A stretch of 64,000 bases of DNA from Mucilaginibacter mali (GTDB lineage: Bacteria; Bacteroidota; Bacteroidia; Sphingobacteriales; Sphingobacteriaceae). Of this stretch, positions 16,575-26,300 are shown piece by piece. The position numbers and the translations under genes were made by a program. The notes beneath the pieces were generated by a model. It saw nothing but the letters and a program-made list of their open reading frames with translations. It did not search any database and was not told the DNA's origin. Positions within the stretch are counted from its first letter, which is position 1; each line of letters starts with the position of its first letter. Location: NCBI RefSeq assembly GCF_013283875.1, contig NZ_CP054139.1, positions 5,332,001 to 5,396,000 of the forward strand, given 5' to 3'.

Positions 16575-16877
16575 ATGCACGTGGGTCATTCAAGCCGACA
16601 ATATCCGAATAGTTTGCGAATGGCCCGCCAGGACGCGGGGTACGAACAGAAGCGCATCGCCGAGCTGCTCGGCCTGACCGCCATTTCCCTGTGCAACTGG
16701 GAAAACGAGAGGGCCATGCCCAGCGGCACCAACCTCATAAAGCTCTGCGTCCTCTACGGGCGCAGCCCGCGGGAACTGTATCCCGAATACTATCAGCAGA
16801 TAGAAGGCGAGATCGCCTCCCTCTGGCAGCCCGACGGGGCCTGCCAATACAATCCAATACCTCCCCAATGCCTGTAG
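16575..16877 (+). CDS. XRE-family regulator 3
   Basis: A protein of 100 residues. Its helix-turn-helix covers about 13-68 (ARQDAGYEQKRIAELLGLTA, then NWENERAMPS). It has a longer N-terminus than regulators 1 and 2 and ends in a Pro/Cys-containing tail. Downstream lie two copies of ATCGTACG-type sites, so it may control the following two-gene unit. Confidence 0.72.
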   Translation: MHVGHSSRQYPNSLRMARQDAGYEQKRIAELLGLTAISLCNWENERAMPSGTNLIKLCVLYGRSPRELYPEYYQQIEGEIASLWQPDGACQYNPIPPQCL

Positions 16878-16924
16878 CAACAGGCACCAGGCTTTCTGCG
16901 CCCCGCATCCTGACCGCCGCAACG

Positions 16925-16966
16925 ATCGTACGAACGTCTTTTAAAAAATAATCGTACGTACGAACG
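16925..16966. promoter_or_regulatory. Paired ATCGTACG sites, candidate operator
   Basis: ATCGTACGAACG at 16925-16936 and ATCGTACGTACGAACG at 16951-16966, 26 bases apart, between XRE gene 3 and the gene at 16997. TCGTACGTACGA is a perfect palindrome within the second. The spacing and position fit a repressor site. Confidence 0.45.
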
Positions 16967-16996
16967 CTGCCGATTACCAGTTAAGGCATTCCCATC

Positions 16997-17254
16997 ATGA
17001 ACCCAATAAGAAGCAACATATACACCCCCAACGAGATCACCCTCGCGCAGTCGCTGGCCGAAAGCCTCGACGACCAGAAGTCGCTGGCGTTCTACCTCAG
17101 CTGCGCCAAGAAGTACCCAAGGGAGTACCTGCTGTCCACGCTCGCCCACGTGATGACGCTTCCCGACCATTCCGTGCGCACGACGCGCGCCCGCCTGTTC
17201 ACCAACATCGTTACCAGGTCCGTCTTCAACACCAATGACCGTACTTGGGATTAG
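16997..17254 (+). CDS. Hypothetical 85-residue protein paired with a RuvC-fold protein
   Basis: A soluble helical protein (SLAESLDDQKSLAFYLSCAK) with no recognised family. It overlaps the next gene by 20 bases, so the two are translationally coupled. In related islands short genes of this kind precede RNase H-fold proteins, but this recollection is not certain. Confidence 0.6.
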   Translation: MNPIRSNIYTPNEITLAQSLAESLDDQKSLAFYLSCAKKYPREYLLSTLAHVMTLPDHSVRTTRARLFTNIVTRSVFNTNDRTWD

Positions 17255-17717
17255 CGTCGGGACGAAGGAGTCCGGCGTCTGCGTGCTGCGGGACGGAAAG
17301 CTGCTGCGCCGCGAGGTGCACTTCTACAAGCGGGCCTGGTCGGACTACAAGATGCAGATCATTATCAACACGTACCGGCGCTACCTGAAGCGCTTTGACA
17401 TCGACGCGGTCGTGGTGAAGGCGCCGCCGGCAAGGTCCCTCAGCGCCGCCCTGCGCCGGCTGCTCGACCGCACGGAACAGATGGCGCGAAAGCGCGGCTG
17501 CGCGTTCTACGTTATTACCAAGACGGAACTAAAGGGCCGCACGGGCACGCACTCCACGGCCGAACTGATCGCCTGCGCCTGCAGGCTGTACCCGCAGCTG
17601 TCCGAACAGCGCGGAAAAGGCTCGCTGCACGGCAACCTATATGACAAAAAAATGTACGAGGCCGTCCTCGCCGCGCACGTTGTACAGCAATGGCCGAACA
17701 AACCCGCCTATACGTAA
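17235..17717 (+). CDS. RuvC/RNase H-fold protein with altered catalytic residues
   Basis: A protein of 160 residues. The N-terminus VLGISVGTKESGVCVL follows the RuvC pattern GIDPGxxxxGxxV, but Ser replaces the first catalytic Asp. A second strand DIDAVVVKAPP has Lys where RuvC has Glu. The C-terminal NLYDKKMYEAVLAAHVVQ keeps the D-x-x-x-A-x-x-A-x-H arrangement. The fold assignment is by motif only. It may bind DNA branch points without cleaving, or use other residues. It overlaps the preceding gene and has a hairpin terminator just after. Confidence 0.5.
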   Translation: MTVLGISVGTKESGVCVLRDGKLLRREVHFYKRAWSDYKMQIIINTYRRYLKRFDIDAVVVKAPPARSLSAALRRLLDRTEQMARKRGCAFYVITKTELKGRTGTHSTAELIACACRLYPQLSEQRGKGSLHGNLYDKKMYEAVLAAHVVQQWPNKPAYT

Positions 17718-17736
17718 AATTAAATATTGCAAGATC

Positions 17737-17762
17737 AAACGGGGCGAAAGGCCCTGTTTCTG
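17737..17762 (+). terminator. Hairpin after the RuvC-fold gene
   Basis: AAACGGGGC-GAAA-GGCCCTGTTT forms an imperfect stem with a GAAA loop and a short T run, 20 bases after the stop. Confidence 0.5.
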
Positions 17763-17815
17763 TTGAGTGCACCGGATGAGCCCTGCCCGCCATGGGGCGA
17801 ACATGACCAGCTGGA

Positions 17816-18058
17816 CTATTGTCCCGCATCTTCCAAAAGCTGGCTGGCCGACACCCCCAAGGCCTCGGCAATGTCGAACACCATCGAGACGTGCGCGTTC
17901 ACCACGCCCCGCTCCATGCGGCTGATCTGCGAGTAGTCGACCTCAAGCAGGTTGGCCAGCTGCTCTATGGTCAGCCCCCTCGCCCCGCGGTACTTCCGTA
18001 TGTTGCCGCCGAGGACGGATATCCCCTTCTCGTTGCGCCGCTGCCTTTCCTTAGCCAT
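17816..18058 (-). CDS. XRE-family regulator 4
   Basis: A protein of 80 residues from the ATG at 18058 (a TTG at 18064 would add two). Its helix-turn-helix (about 16-70) contains LTIEQLANLLEVDYSQISRM and ends with VSASQLLED. A perfect 22-base palindrome lies 31 bases upstream in the divergent promoter region, a likely autoregulatory operator also facing the lipoprotein gene at 18163. Confidence 0.8.
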   Translation of the reverse strand: MAKERQRRNEKGISVLGGNIRKYRGARGLTIEQLANLLEVDYSQISRMERGVVNAHVSMVFDIAEALGVSASQLLEDAGQ

Positions 18059-18088
18059 ACGCAATAATTGGCAAAGATTTCATTTTGA

Positions 18089-18110
18089 AATAGGGATTAT
18101 AATCCCTATT
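18089..18110. promoter_or_regulatory. Perfect 22-base palindrome, candidate operator
   Basis: Arms AATAGGGATTA and TAATCCCTATT with no spacer, between the start of XRE regulator 4 and the divergent lipoprotein gene. Position and symmetry fit binding of a dimeric repressor. Confidence 0.6.
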
Positions 18111-18162
18111 ATTGCTCTGATTTATAACCCTCTTGTCCTCTAACCCTTAAACCCAAGGCAAC

Positions 18163-18462
18163 ATGAAAAGAAACCCTACCTGTTCCGCGCGCCTGCTCGC
18201 AGCCCTGTGCGCGGCAATCCTGCTGTTATCTTCCTGCTCGGTCATGCTTCCCGTGAGCGCGACCAGCGCGAACATCGCCAAGGCCCCCAAGTCCGGAACC
18301 TCGATCGCCATAGGCGTGCTCGGCTTCTGGCCGAGTCCCGACGCCAGCATCGAGACCGCCGCGAAGAACGGCGGCATCACGGCCGTTTCCACCGTCAACG
18401 TCGAGGTGTCGAACTACCTGTGGCTGGTTAAGGTGTACAGGACCAAAGTAACCGGCAACTAA
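18163..18462 (+). CDS. TRL-like small lipoprotein
   Basis: A protein of 99 residues with a lipoprotein signal peptide ending in LLSSC (Cys at about 25). The mature part contains SIAIGVLGFWPSPDASIETA and AAKNGGITAVSTV, the pattern of the TRL-like family, whose function is unknown. Probably anchored in the outer or inner membrane. Followed after 11 bases by a second lipoprotein gene on the same strand. Confidence 0.68.
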   Translation: MKRNPTCSARLLAALCAAILLLSSCSVMLPVSATSANIAKAPKSGTSIAIGVLGFWPSPDASIETAAKNGGITAVSTVNVEVSNYLWLVKVYRTKVTGN

Positions 18463-18473
18463 ATTCAACTCAC

Positions 18474-18917
18474 ATGCATTACGAAAGAACATTACAAATC
18501 CCGCCGAAGCCGCGCCGCGGCCTTTGGAAAGTCGCGCTGCTGCTTGCAGCGCTTTCAATCGGCGCCTGCAAGAAGGACGGCGACGGCTCGAAGGCCAAGC
18601 TCCTGACTTCAGGCAAGTGGACGCTCCGGAAGACCGAGCAGCGGCAGAAGGACGGCACCTGGATAGAGGTCGCGCACTACGACCCCACCACCCTCGAGTT
18701 CCGCGACGACGGGACCGTTACGATGATCGTGGGAAGCGCGAGCGGCGTCAGGGGGTGGCGTCTCTCCGGCGACCAGTCGCAGCTTACCTTCGTGAGCGCG
18801 AGCGGCGGCGGCGACACCTACGACATCGCGCAGCTGACCTCCTCGGTGCTGCAGTACTCCCCGACCGGATACGCGCCCGACGACTACGCCCACAGGCGCG
18901 ACACCTACACGCACTGA
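18474..18917 (+). CDS. Lipocalin-like lipoprotein
   Basis: A protein of 147 residues with a signal peptide and lipobox SIGAC (Cys at about 33). The mature part begins KLLTSGKWTLRKTEQ, and a run of short beta strands follows (TLEFRDDGTVTMI, QLTFVS), as in the lipocalin-like lipoproteins common in Bacteroidota. The ligand is unknown. Second gene of a two-gene unit that ends at a strong terminator. Confidence 0.65.
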   Translation: MHYERTLQIPPKPRRGLWKVALLLAALSIGACKKDGDGSKAKLLTSGKWTLRKTEQRQKDGTWIEVAHYDPTTLEFRDDGTVTMIVGSASGVRGWRLSGDQSQLTFVSASGGGDTYDIAQLTSSVLQYSPTGYAPDDYAHRRDTYTH

Positions 18918-18946
18918 CGGCCTCGGCGGGCTCAACGCACCCGCGC

Positions 18947-18976
18947 ATGGTGGCACGATCGTGCCACCATTTTTGT
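18947..18976 (+). terminator. Strong hairpin terminator
   Basis: A perfect 24-base palindrome (arm ATGGTGGCACGA) directly followed by TTTTT, 30 bases after the lipoprotein stop. Confidence 0.85.
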
Positions 18977-19529
18977 TTCCGGTTGTCCGGATATTTGTAG
19001 CGTACCGTTACGAATCCCGTTTTTACACCGTCCGGAAGCCGTGTTTTGGCTATCATTATATCATTTTATAGGCAACACGCTGCACGAAGAATACATTATT
19101 GTTTTTAATAATATCCTAAAGTGTTTGCAATGTTAAAAACAACCACTACATTAGTGTCACTTAAATGTTACTTAGACAACCTATCACTATGAAAATATTT
19201 TTTCAGTTGCACTACCCGATATCACGTGCGCAAAAAGTATCCCGATCCGCAAAAACTGCATCAAGCTAGCGATTACTGAAACTTATTAAACACAAACCGC
19301 AAAAACCTTCACAATCTTATTACATGAAATCCAATCACCGCACCGCTCAACCACAGTCGCATACCGTTTTCTTTGTCCAAATCCCAGATTCACGGTAACA
19401 AACCTGAGCCGGAAATTCTTTTCTATAAGATTACGTCTGCGGAAATGGGCGGCGACCTGCTGTGTACCGGATTTGCAACCCACCAATAACACCTGCTTGA
19501 AAATTAAACAACTATTCACTTATCCTAAT
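18977..19529. other. A/T-rich gene-free stretch before the RHS locus
   Basis: No convincing gene on either strand. The change from G+C-rich backbone to A/T-rich sequence near 19060 marks a module boundary. The promoter of the RHS locus should lie in the last part, but no clear TAnnTTTG box was placed. Confidence 0.4.
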
Positions 19530-22500
19530 ATGAAACACCTATCAGGGTTAAGAGCCCTCATGAGATCCCCGTTGCGAATGCTATTGCTGACGCTGCTGCT
19601 GGATATCGGCCTGGTCCGTGCGCAGAGCACGACCAGCCCATCGGTAACAAAAGTAATCCCGCCGTCTCCCGAAGCGCAGTCGTTCATGCGGTACGGCGAG
19701 ATACCGGTCGACCCGAGCACCGGGGTGCCGGACATCCAGGTGCCCCTCTATCAGGTCAACAGTGGCAAACTGAGCCTGCCGGTATCCATTACTTACCACG
19801 CTTCTGGAATACGGGTAAGCGACGTCGCCAGTGTTGTTGGCCTTGGCTGGCGGCTCTCTGCTGGCGGCGTGCTGACCAAAACTGTTGTAGGCAAGCCGGA
19901 CAACGATGCTTCTTATGGCATGTTCAATTACCCTTACCTCACAAAGGCGCAGATAGACGCCCTGCCGCAAAACGGCAGCGAATGGCAGCACCTGAAAATG
20001 ATAGCGGAGGGAACTATGGACGGACAGTCGGACAAGTACTTTTATTCCGCCGGAGGAAAACTTTCCGGCGATTTCTTCTATGACAATGCCTTCAATATCG
20101 TAAAGACGACCTATTCCGACAGCAAGATTATCGCTGTAAGCGCAACTTCCTACAAAGTTATTGCCGACGACGGCACGCAGTACTTCTTCGAAAAACCGGA
20201 ATACTCCCATACCGATATGGACCCTCCGTATGTCTCTTCCTGGTGGCTGACCAAGATCGCATCTGCGGACAATGTCGACGTGATAACGTTCGAATACCAA
20301 ACCTTGAGTACGCCGAACGTGTCTTTCGTACAGTCGCAGTCGATAACCACGACTTCAAACCCTACGGTCAACTACAGCGGGAGCCAGACCAATACGAACC
20401 CGGTACTGCTAAAGAAGATCGTTTTCAACAACGGATACTTGAGCTTCGACTATGCGGCCGACCGCAAGGACATGCAGGACAACCGCCTGACGGCCGTCAG
20501 CGTGTACGCGACTGGCATGACCGCTCCGCTGAGAAAATTCCAGTTTACGCACTCATACTTCTACTCGGGAACCGCAGACGACAAGTACAACTATCGCATG
20601 AAGCTGGACCAACTGGCCGTGTACGACGCGGGGTCGAGCAACATACAAAACTATTCCTTCGAGTACGACCAGTCGCAGACAATGCCGCCGTACACGCAGG
20701 ACCTTGGCCCCAATAACAACCCCTTCTGCTACGCGCAAGACTACTGGGGCTACAACAACGGCATAACGACCAACCAGCACCTGATCACGACCGTGCCCGG
20801 CTACCCTTTCAGCCCGGCAAACAGGACGCCCGACCTGACCTATGCGAAAACCTGCGCCCTCACCAAGATCACCTATCCGACCGGCGGCTCGACCTCGTTC
20901 GAGTACCAGCTCAACGACGGACCGGCGATCGCACCGTCTACCGGCTCGGGGCTGCGCATCCACCGCATCATTTCCAAAACGGACGCGACCACTACCGCAA
21001 CGGTGAAGCGGTACGAGTACGCCAACAATCTGCTACAGATGGACTTTGACCTGTTTAGCATAAATTCCTACGACTGGGAACCCATCGTCTATAATCTAGC
21101 GTGCACATGGTCCATCGCCAATTGGAGCACGTGGGTGTCGAACACGCTGCTGCCATACGCTACCTTTAACGGCAGCCCGGCGCTCTACCAATACGTAGAC
21201 GAGTACACCGACGGCATTGCCTCGGGGGTCAACCTGAAACGGAGCTACATGTACGCCGCAGACAACGACTTTATCATCAGCGTACCGTCTTCGCGCTACG
21301 GGAACCAATATTACAAGGAATGCCCCTGGAGAAAGGGACAGTTGCAAATCCTTACTGACTACAAATACGACCCAGTTGCCGGATACATCACTAAGCGGAC
21401 GCAGAACTATTCTTACACCGATTTCAGGGTGAACACCGTAATCTCCGGCACGAAGCTAGAACGGATACATCCCCTTGTCAACCCATGCAGCTACGAGAAC
21501 TACACGCCGGGCGCGACCTATCAGCAGTACTTCACCTACTTTGACGTACCGATAGAGGTCGGCTCAAGGAGCCTGACGGGCATATCAACCACCGAAACCG
21601 ATGACGACAACAATTCCATAACCACTACGGAAAGCACTGCGTTCGCATCCTCCTCGCACCTTTTTCCCACGTCGAAATCTGTATCAGGCAGCGCCGGCGA
21701 AACGTGGCGGACGGATATCACGTATCCCCACGATTACGCTGGCACGTCTGTATACGACCAGCTGATCGCCAAAAACCAGATTAGCACCCCGATCGAGCAG
21801 AAAAAATATAAAATCAAAAGCAGCGCCACGACATACCTGGAAAGTTCAAAGACCTATTATAACTTTTGGGGCGGAAATTCATGGAGTAGCACCCCGACGA
21901 GCATCATAGTGCCGCAATACGTTGAAACACAAAGAGCAGGGTTCGGCGCCGAGCCGCGCATACAGTACCTCGCCTATGACGACCAGGCGAATATTGCGAG
22001 CGTCAGCAAAGCGAACGGTCCCAAAACGAGTTACTTCTACAGCTACGGCGGCGCGTACCCCATCGCGCAGGTAACCAACGCCGATTACAGCGCCATCGTA
22101 ACGGCGGTAGGCGGGCAAACGGTCATCGATAATTTAAAAAACAACCCCACACCCACCGACGCGCAGGTCAATGGCTTTGTTGCCTTGTTACGCAACACCG
22201 CCAACCTGCCGAATGCGCAGGTGATGTCCTATACATACAAGCCTTTAGTGGGGATGACAAGCGCGACAGACGCCAAGGGGACCGCAACCTACTACGAATA
22301 CGACGACTTCCAACGCCTGCGCTTCATCAGGGACAAGGACAACAACATCGTAAAAGCCTTTTGCTATAACTACAAGGGCCAGCAAACCAATTGCTACACG
22401 CCGGGATCATCGGGCTCGGGGCCGACACAGATTTATGCACGCATCGAGATCGCTAATACATACAGCACGTTTTCAGGCGATTACGAGTATTCTTATACTT

Positions 22501-22820
22501 CCGGCTACGGCGATGTGTACATCCGCTTTTACAGCGACGCGGCTTGTTTGAACCCGGTTAACCTCAGTTCAGCGATGACGGTATCGGTAACCATGACGAC
22601 CCAATACAATGTCAATTACAGCAGCGGCAGCTATTCCAGCACCACGGACTACAATGCCCCGGACAGCAATTGGTCTTATTACCTGGGCACGCTTAGCCTG
22701 TATGACTATACGGATTTCGATAACGGGTCTTATTACAGCTACAGCTATTACGATTATTCATACGACGTCGTTGTGCATTCCGGCAGCAGCTACATTCCGG
22801 TAACCTTTGTTTACATTTAA
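19530..22820 (+). CDS. YD/RHS-type secreted protein, partner of the RHS toxin
   Basis: A protein of 1096 residues from the ATG at 19530, which begins a signal peptide ending near residue 33 (LVRAQS). The N-terminal region with VDPSTGVPDIQVPLYQV and VVGLGWRLSAGG matches the large RHS-repeat proteins that precede RHS core genes in Bacteroidota. YD-type repeats occur later (TYYEYDDFQRLRFIRDKDNN). The last 110 residues are very rich in Tyr and Ser (SYYSYSYYDYSYD), possibly a binding or adhesive domain. Likely exported and part of the surface shell of the toxin system. First gene of a five-gene set on the plus strand with short gaps. Confidence 0.75.
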   Translation: MKHLSGLRALMRSPLRMLLLTLLLDIGLVRAQSTTSPSVTKVIPPSPEAQSFMRYGEIPVDPSTGVPDIQVPLYQVNSGKLSLPVSITYHASGIRVSDVASVVGLGWRLSAGGVLTKTVVGKPDNDASYGMFNYPYLTKAQIDALPQNGSEWQHLKMIAEGTMDGQSDKYFYSAGGKLSGDFFYDNAFNIVKTTYSDSKIIAVSATSYKVIADDGTQYFFEKPEYSHTDMDPPYVSSWWLTKIASADNVDVITFEYQTLSTPNVSFVQSQSITTTSNPTVNYSGSQTNTNPVLLKKIVFNNGYLSFDYAADRKDMQDNRLTAVSVYATGMTAPLRKFQFTHSYFYSGTADDKYNYRMKLDQLAVYDAGSSNIQNYSFEYDQSQTMPPYTQDLGPNNNPFCYAQDYWGYNNGITTNQHLITTVPGYPFSPANRTPDLTYAKTCALTKITYPTGGSTSFEYQLNDGPAIAPSTGSGLRIHRIISKTDATTTATVKRYEYANNLLQMDFDLFSINSYDWEPIVYNLACTWSIANWSTWVSNTLLPYATFNGSPALYQYVDEYTDGIASGVNLKRSYMYAADNDFIISVPSSRYGNQYYKECPWRKGQLQILTDYKYDPVAGYITKRTQNYSYTDFRVNTVISGTKLERIHPLVNPCSYENYTPGATYQQYFTYFDVPIEVGSRSLTGISTTETDDDNNSITTTESTAFASSSHLFPTSKSVSGSAGETWRTDITYPHDYAGTSVYDQLIAKNQISTPIEQKKYKIKSSATTYLESSKTYYNFWGGNSWSSTPTSIIVPQYVETQRAGFGAEPRIQYLAYDDQANIASVSKANGPKTSYFYSYGGAYPIAQVTNADYSAIVTAVGGQTVIDNLKNNPTPTDAQVNGFVALLRNTANLPNAQVMSYTYKPLVGMTSATDAKGTATYYEYDDFQRLRFIRDKDNNIVKAFCYNYKGQQTNCYTPGSSGSGPTQIYARIEIANTYSTFSGDYEYSYTSGYGDVYIRFYSDAACLNPVNLSSAMTVSVTMTTQYNVNYSSGSYSSTTDYNAPDSNWSYYLGTLSLYDYTDFDNGSYYSYSYYDYSYDVVVHSGSSYIPVTFVYI

Positions 22821-22830
22821 ACCTATACCC

Positions 22831-23307
22831 ATGAGAACAAACCTATTCAATCCATATAAAATAACAGCGGCAATATGCCTTATGCTATCGTGCTTAACGG
22901 CGGCCGCGCAGCAGGGGCAGCAAAAAAACATTAAAGACACCTCTTCAGCGAAGCTGGCGGCAGCGATGTCGGTAAGCAAAGGCCGGGCGGAACAGATCAG
23001 GGCGGCTCTCAACTACAAGCACGACGAAGTGCGCCGGCTGATGCGGGACAGCAGCATGAGCGTTTCAGAGAAGCGCCTGCGCCTTCAACACCTGGTAATG
23101 GAGCGGCAGCGCAGAGTAGATTCCCTGATTACCCCGGCAGAGAAGACTAAGTTCAAGCAAGCCATCGGCGACCTGTCGCCGAAGCAAAAGGCGCATTTGG
23201 CGGAAGTGGCGAAGCGCCAGGAGACGCAGCTGAACCGCGTTCCTCACCGGCAGGCGATCAAAGCCTCGGCAAAAGATAGTGTTAAACGTATCCCAAAAGT
23301 CAACTAA
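22831..23307 (+). CDS. Secreted helical (Spy/LTxxQ-like) protein within the RHS locus
   Basis: A protein of 158 residues from the ATG at 22831, ten bases after the previous stop. Signal peptide to about 27 (LTAAAQ). The mature part is charged and helical, with RRVDSLITPAEKTKFKQ, which recalls the LTxxQ motif of periplasmic Spy/CpxP chaperones. It may assist folding or export of the neighbouring RHS proteins; this is inferred from position only. Confidence 0.55.
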   Translation: MRTNLFNPYKITAAICLMLSCLTAAAQQGQQKNIKDTSSAKLAAAMSVSKGRAEQIRAALNYKHDEVRRLMRDSSMSVSEKRLRLQHLVMERQRRVDSLITPAEKTKFKQAIGDLSPKQKAHLAEVAKRQETQLNRVPHRQAIKASAKDSVKRIPKVN

Positions 23308-23315
23308 CCTGCCTT

Positions 23316-26300
23316 ATGAAAACCAATAATCTTATCAAATACGGGATGTCTTTAGTTCTGTTGATCTTCAGCACCCGCCAGGCATCCGCGCAGGTACCCA
23401 CTATTTCCTACGCAGGGTCGCAATCTTATACCATCGGAGCGGCGATCTCGCCGTTAAGCCCTACGGTTAGCGGTACGGTATTTACCATGGGCCAAACCAG
23501 CACTTTTGCAGGCAGCGGCTCTGTTGGCTCATCCAACGGCACGGGTACGGGCGCGACGTTTAATCACCCCATCGGGGTGGTGGCCGACGCCTCGGGTAAC
23601 GTATACGTGGCCGACCGCCTGAACTATAACATCCGCAAGATCACGCCATCCGGCGTAGTAACATTGCTGGCGGGCAGCACCAGCTCAACCTTTGCCAATG
23701 GCACGGGAACAAGCGCCAGCTTCGCTTTGCCGAACGACATAGCGCTCGACGGATCGGGTAACCTGTACGTAGCCGATGAGTGGAACAATATGGTGCGCAA
23801 GGTTACCCCGTCCGGCGTGGTTACCACCTTCGCCGGCAGCACCACTTCGGGCTTTACGAATGCCAACGGCGCATCGGCGCGCTTCAGTTATCCCTTCGGA
23901 ATATGCTCGGACGCGGCGGGCAACCTGTACGTGGCCGACCTGAACAACGGGGCGGTAAGGAAGATCACGCCATCGGGCGATGTAACTACCCTGGCTTCGG
24001 GCTTCGGTACGGTGCTGGACGTAGCCTGCGACGCGGCAGGATATGTTTACGTGGCCGACGCGAACTATCATACAATCTATAAGATCACGCCATCAGGCAC
24101 CACCAGCATATTCGCGGGCGCGGGTTATGCCGGATCCTCGAACGGCACGGGTAACGGCGCCACCTTCAACCACCCCGCCGGCATCGCGGTGGATGGCAGC
24201 GGCAACGTATATGTGGGCGACGAGAACAATCAGCAAATCCGCAAGATCACGCCGGCCGGCGTGGTTACCACTGTGGCCGGTACAGGTTCCAGCGGCTCAT
24301 CCAACGGCAGTGGCTCTTCATCCAGCTTTTACCTGCCCTGCGGCGTGGCTTACGACCAGACCACCGGCAGCCTGTTCGTGGCGGATTATAACAACAACAT
24401 GATCCGGAAAGTGGTGGTAACACCCTATAGCATAAGTCCCGCTTTGCCGGCCGGCCTGGTCTTCGACAATGCCACGGGCATCATTAGCGGTACGCCGACG
24501 GCCATGACCACCCCGACCGTCTATACCGTTACCGCCTACAACAGTTCGGGCGGGGGTACTACCACTGTAACCATTAGCACTGGCACGGGCATTTCCAGCC
24601 CCAGCAACGAGAACTTCATCCTAACCTATACGCCCAGGACGGAGATCAGCGACAATACCCTGCTGGCCAGCAGCAGCGTGGGCAACGTGAACCAGTCCAT
24701 CACTTACTTCGACGGCCTGGGCAGGCCGATGCAAAGTGTGGAGCTGAAAGGCAACGGCGATGGCACAAAGGATCTGATACAACCAATAGCCTACGACGAG
24801 TATGGCCGGGAGGTAAAGAAATACCTGCCCTATACGACAGCCGCGGGCGACGCGCTATCGTACCGCTCAAACGCATTGACAAGCGGATATGGCGTAGACC
24901 ATTTTTACAACCCGACAGGTGCGACCAGCGGCACCCAGCAACTGGACGGGAGCGGCACCCCCATCGGCGTGGTGAATATCCCCTATCCTTATGCCCAAAC
25001 AAGATTTGAGGCTTCGCCGCTAAGCAGGGCCGTGGAACAGGGGGCGCCGGGCGATGCGTGGCAGTTAAGCACCAGCGGCGTTACTGGCAGCGGACATACG
25101 GTTAGAATGCAATACGGTCTCAATACTGACGCCGACGAGTTGAACAAGGTCCTGCTATGGGCAATTAACACGAGTGGAGGCGCTACGACCAACAGTAGTT
25201 CAAGATACGTAGCAGGTCAACTACATAAAACGATCACCACAGATGAGAACGGTAACAATACGATTGCTTTTACAGACAAGATTGGGAATGTTGTCTGCAA
25301 AAAGGTGCAATTGGGTATCGGCGTTTATTTGAGCACCTACTATGTCTATGACGACTATAACAACCTGACTTATGTGATACCGCCAATCCCCGACCGAGAA
25401 ACATATCCTACCAGCTTTACTGAAGCCTCTACCGACGCCATCTTTAACAATTATATCTACGCATACCATTATGACAATCGAAGCAGGCTAACTGAGAGGA
25501 AAATGCCCAACAAAGGATGGGAACATTTGGTCTATAACAATACAGATCAGGTGGTTGCGACACAGGATGCTGTGCAGCGGGGTAGTAATAAATATACTTT
25601 TACGAAGTATGACGCCCAAGGACGTGTAATCATGACCGGCGAATTGACGGACACCCGCGGTCATCAGCAAATTACCAACGATATTATTACGCAAGCAGTC
25701 AATTGGGAAACCCCGAATAGTGGTTATACAGATGGCTATACGACCGGAGGCAGCTGGCCAACCAGTTGGAACATGCTGTATACGGTCAATTACTATGACA
25801 ACTACGATTTTCCGGGGAGTTCAACAACAGGGTATGGACCCACAGTCAGTCCTGGAGCCAAAGCAACAGGGCTTTTGACCGGGAAAAAAGTGCGGAACCT
25901 TGTTTCAGGCAGCATGCTTTTGACCGTTAACTATTACGACGATAAGGGGCGCCCACTAGAGGTAATTGCGCAAAACAACATTGGTGGAACCGACCGCATT
26001 GTGAGCGTATACAACTTTACCGGCCAACCAACTCAAATTGTGCGCACGCACAACAGCGTCAGGAGCGGCAGCAGTCTAACTAACTTTGCGATCACCAATC
26101 AATATCTTTATGACCATTTGGGCCGTAAGACCCAAACCAAGCAGCAAACAGGCAGCGGCGCAGACATGATCGTACTTAACCAACTGGACTATAACGAAAC
26201 TGGCCAACTGTTTACCAAGCATCTATATAAACCATTTGGCGGGACCTCATTTTTTCAGGACGTGAAATACTCTTACAATGAGCGCGGCTGGTTACAGGGC

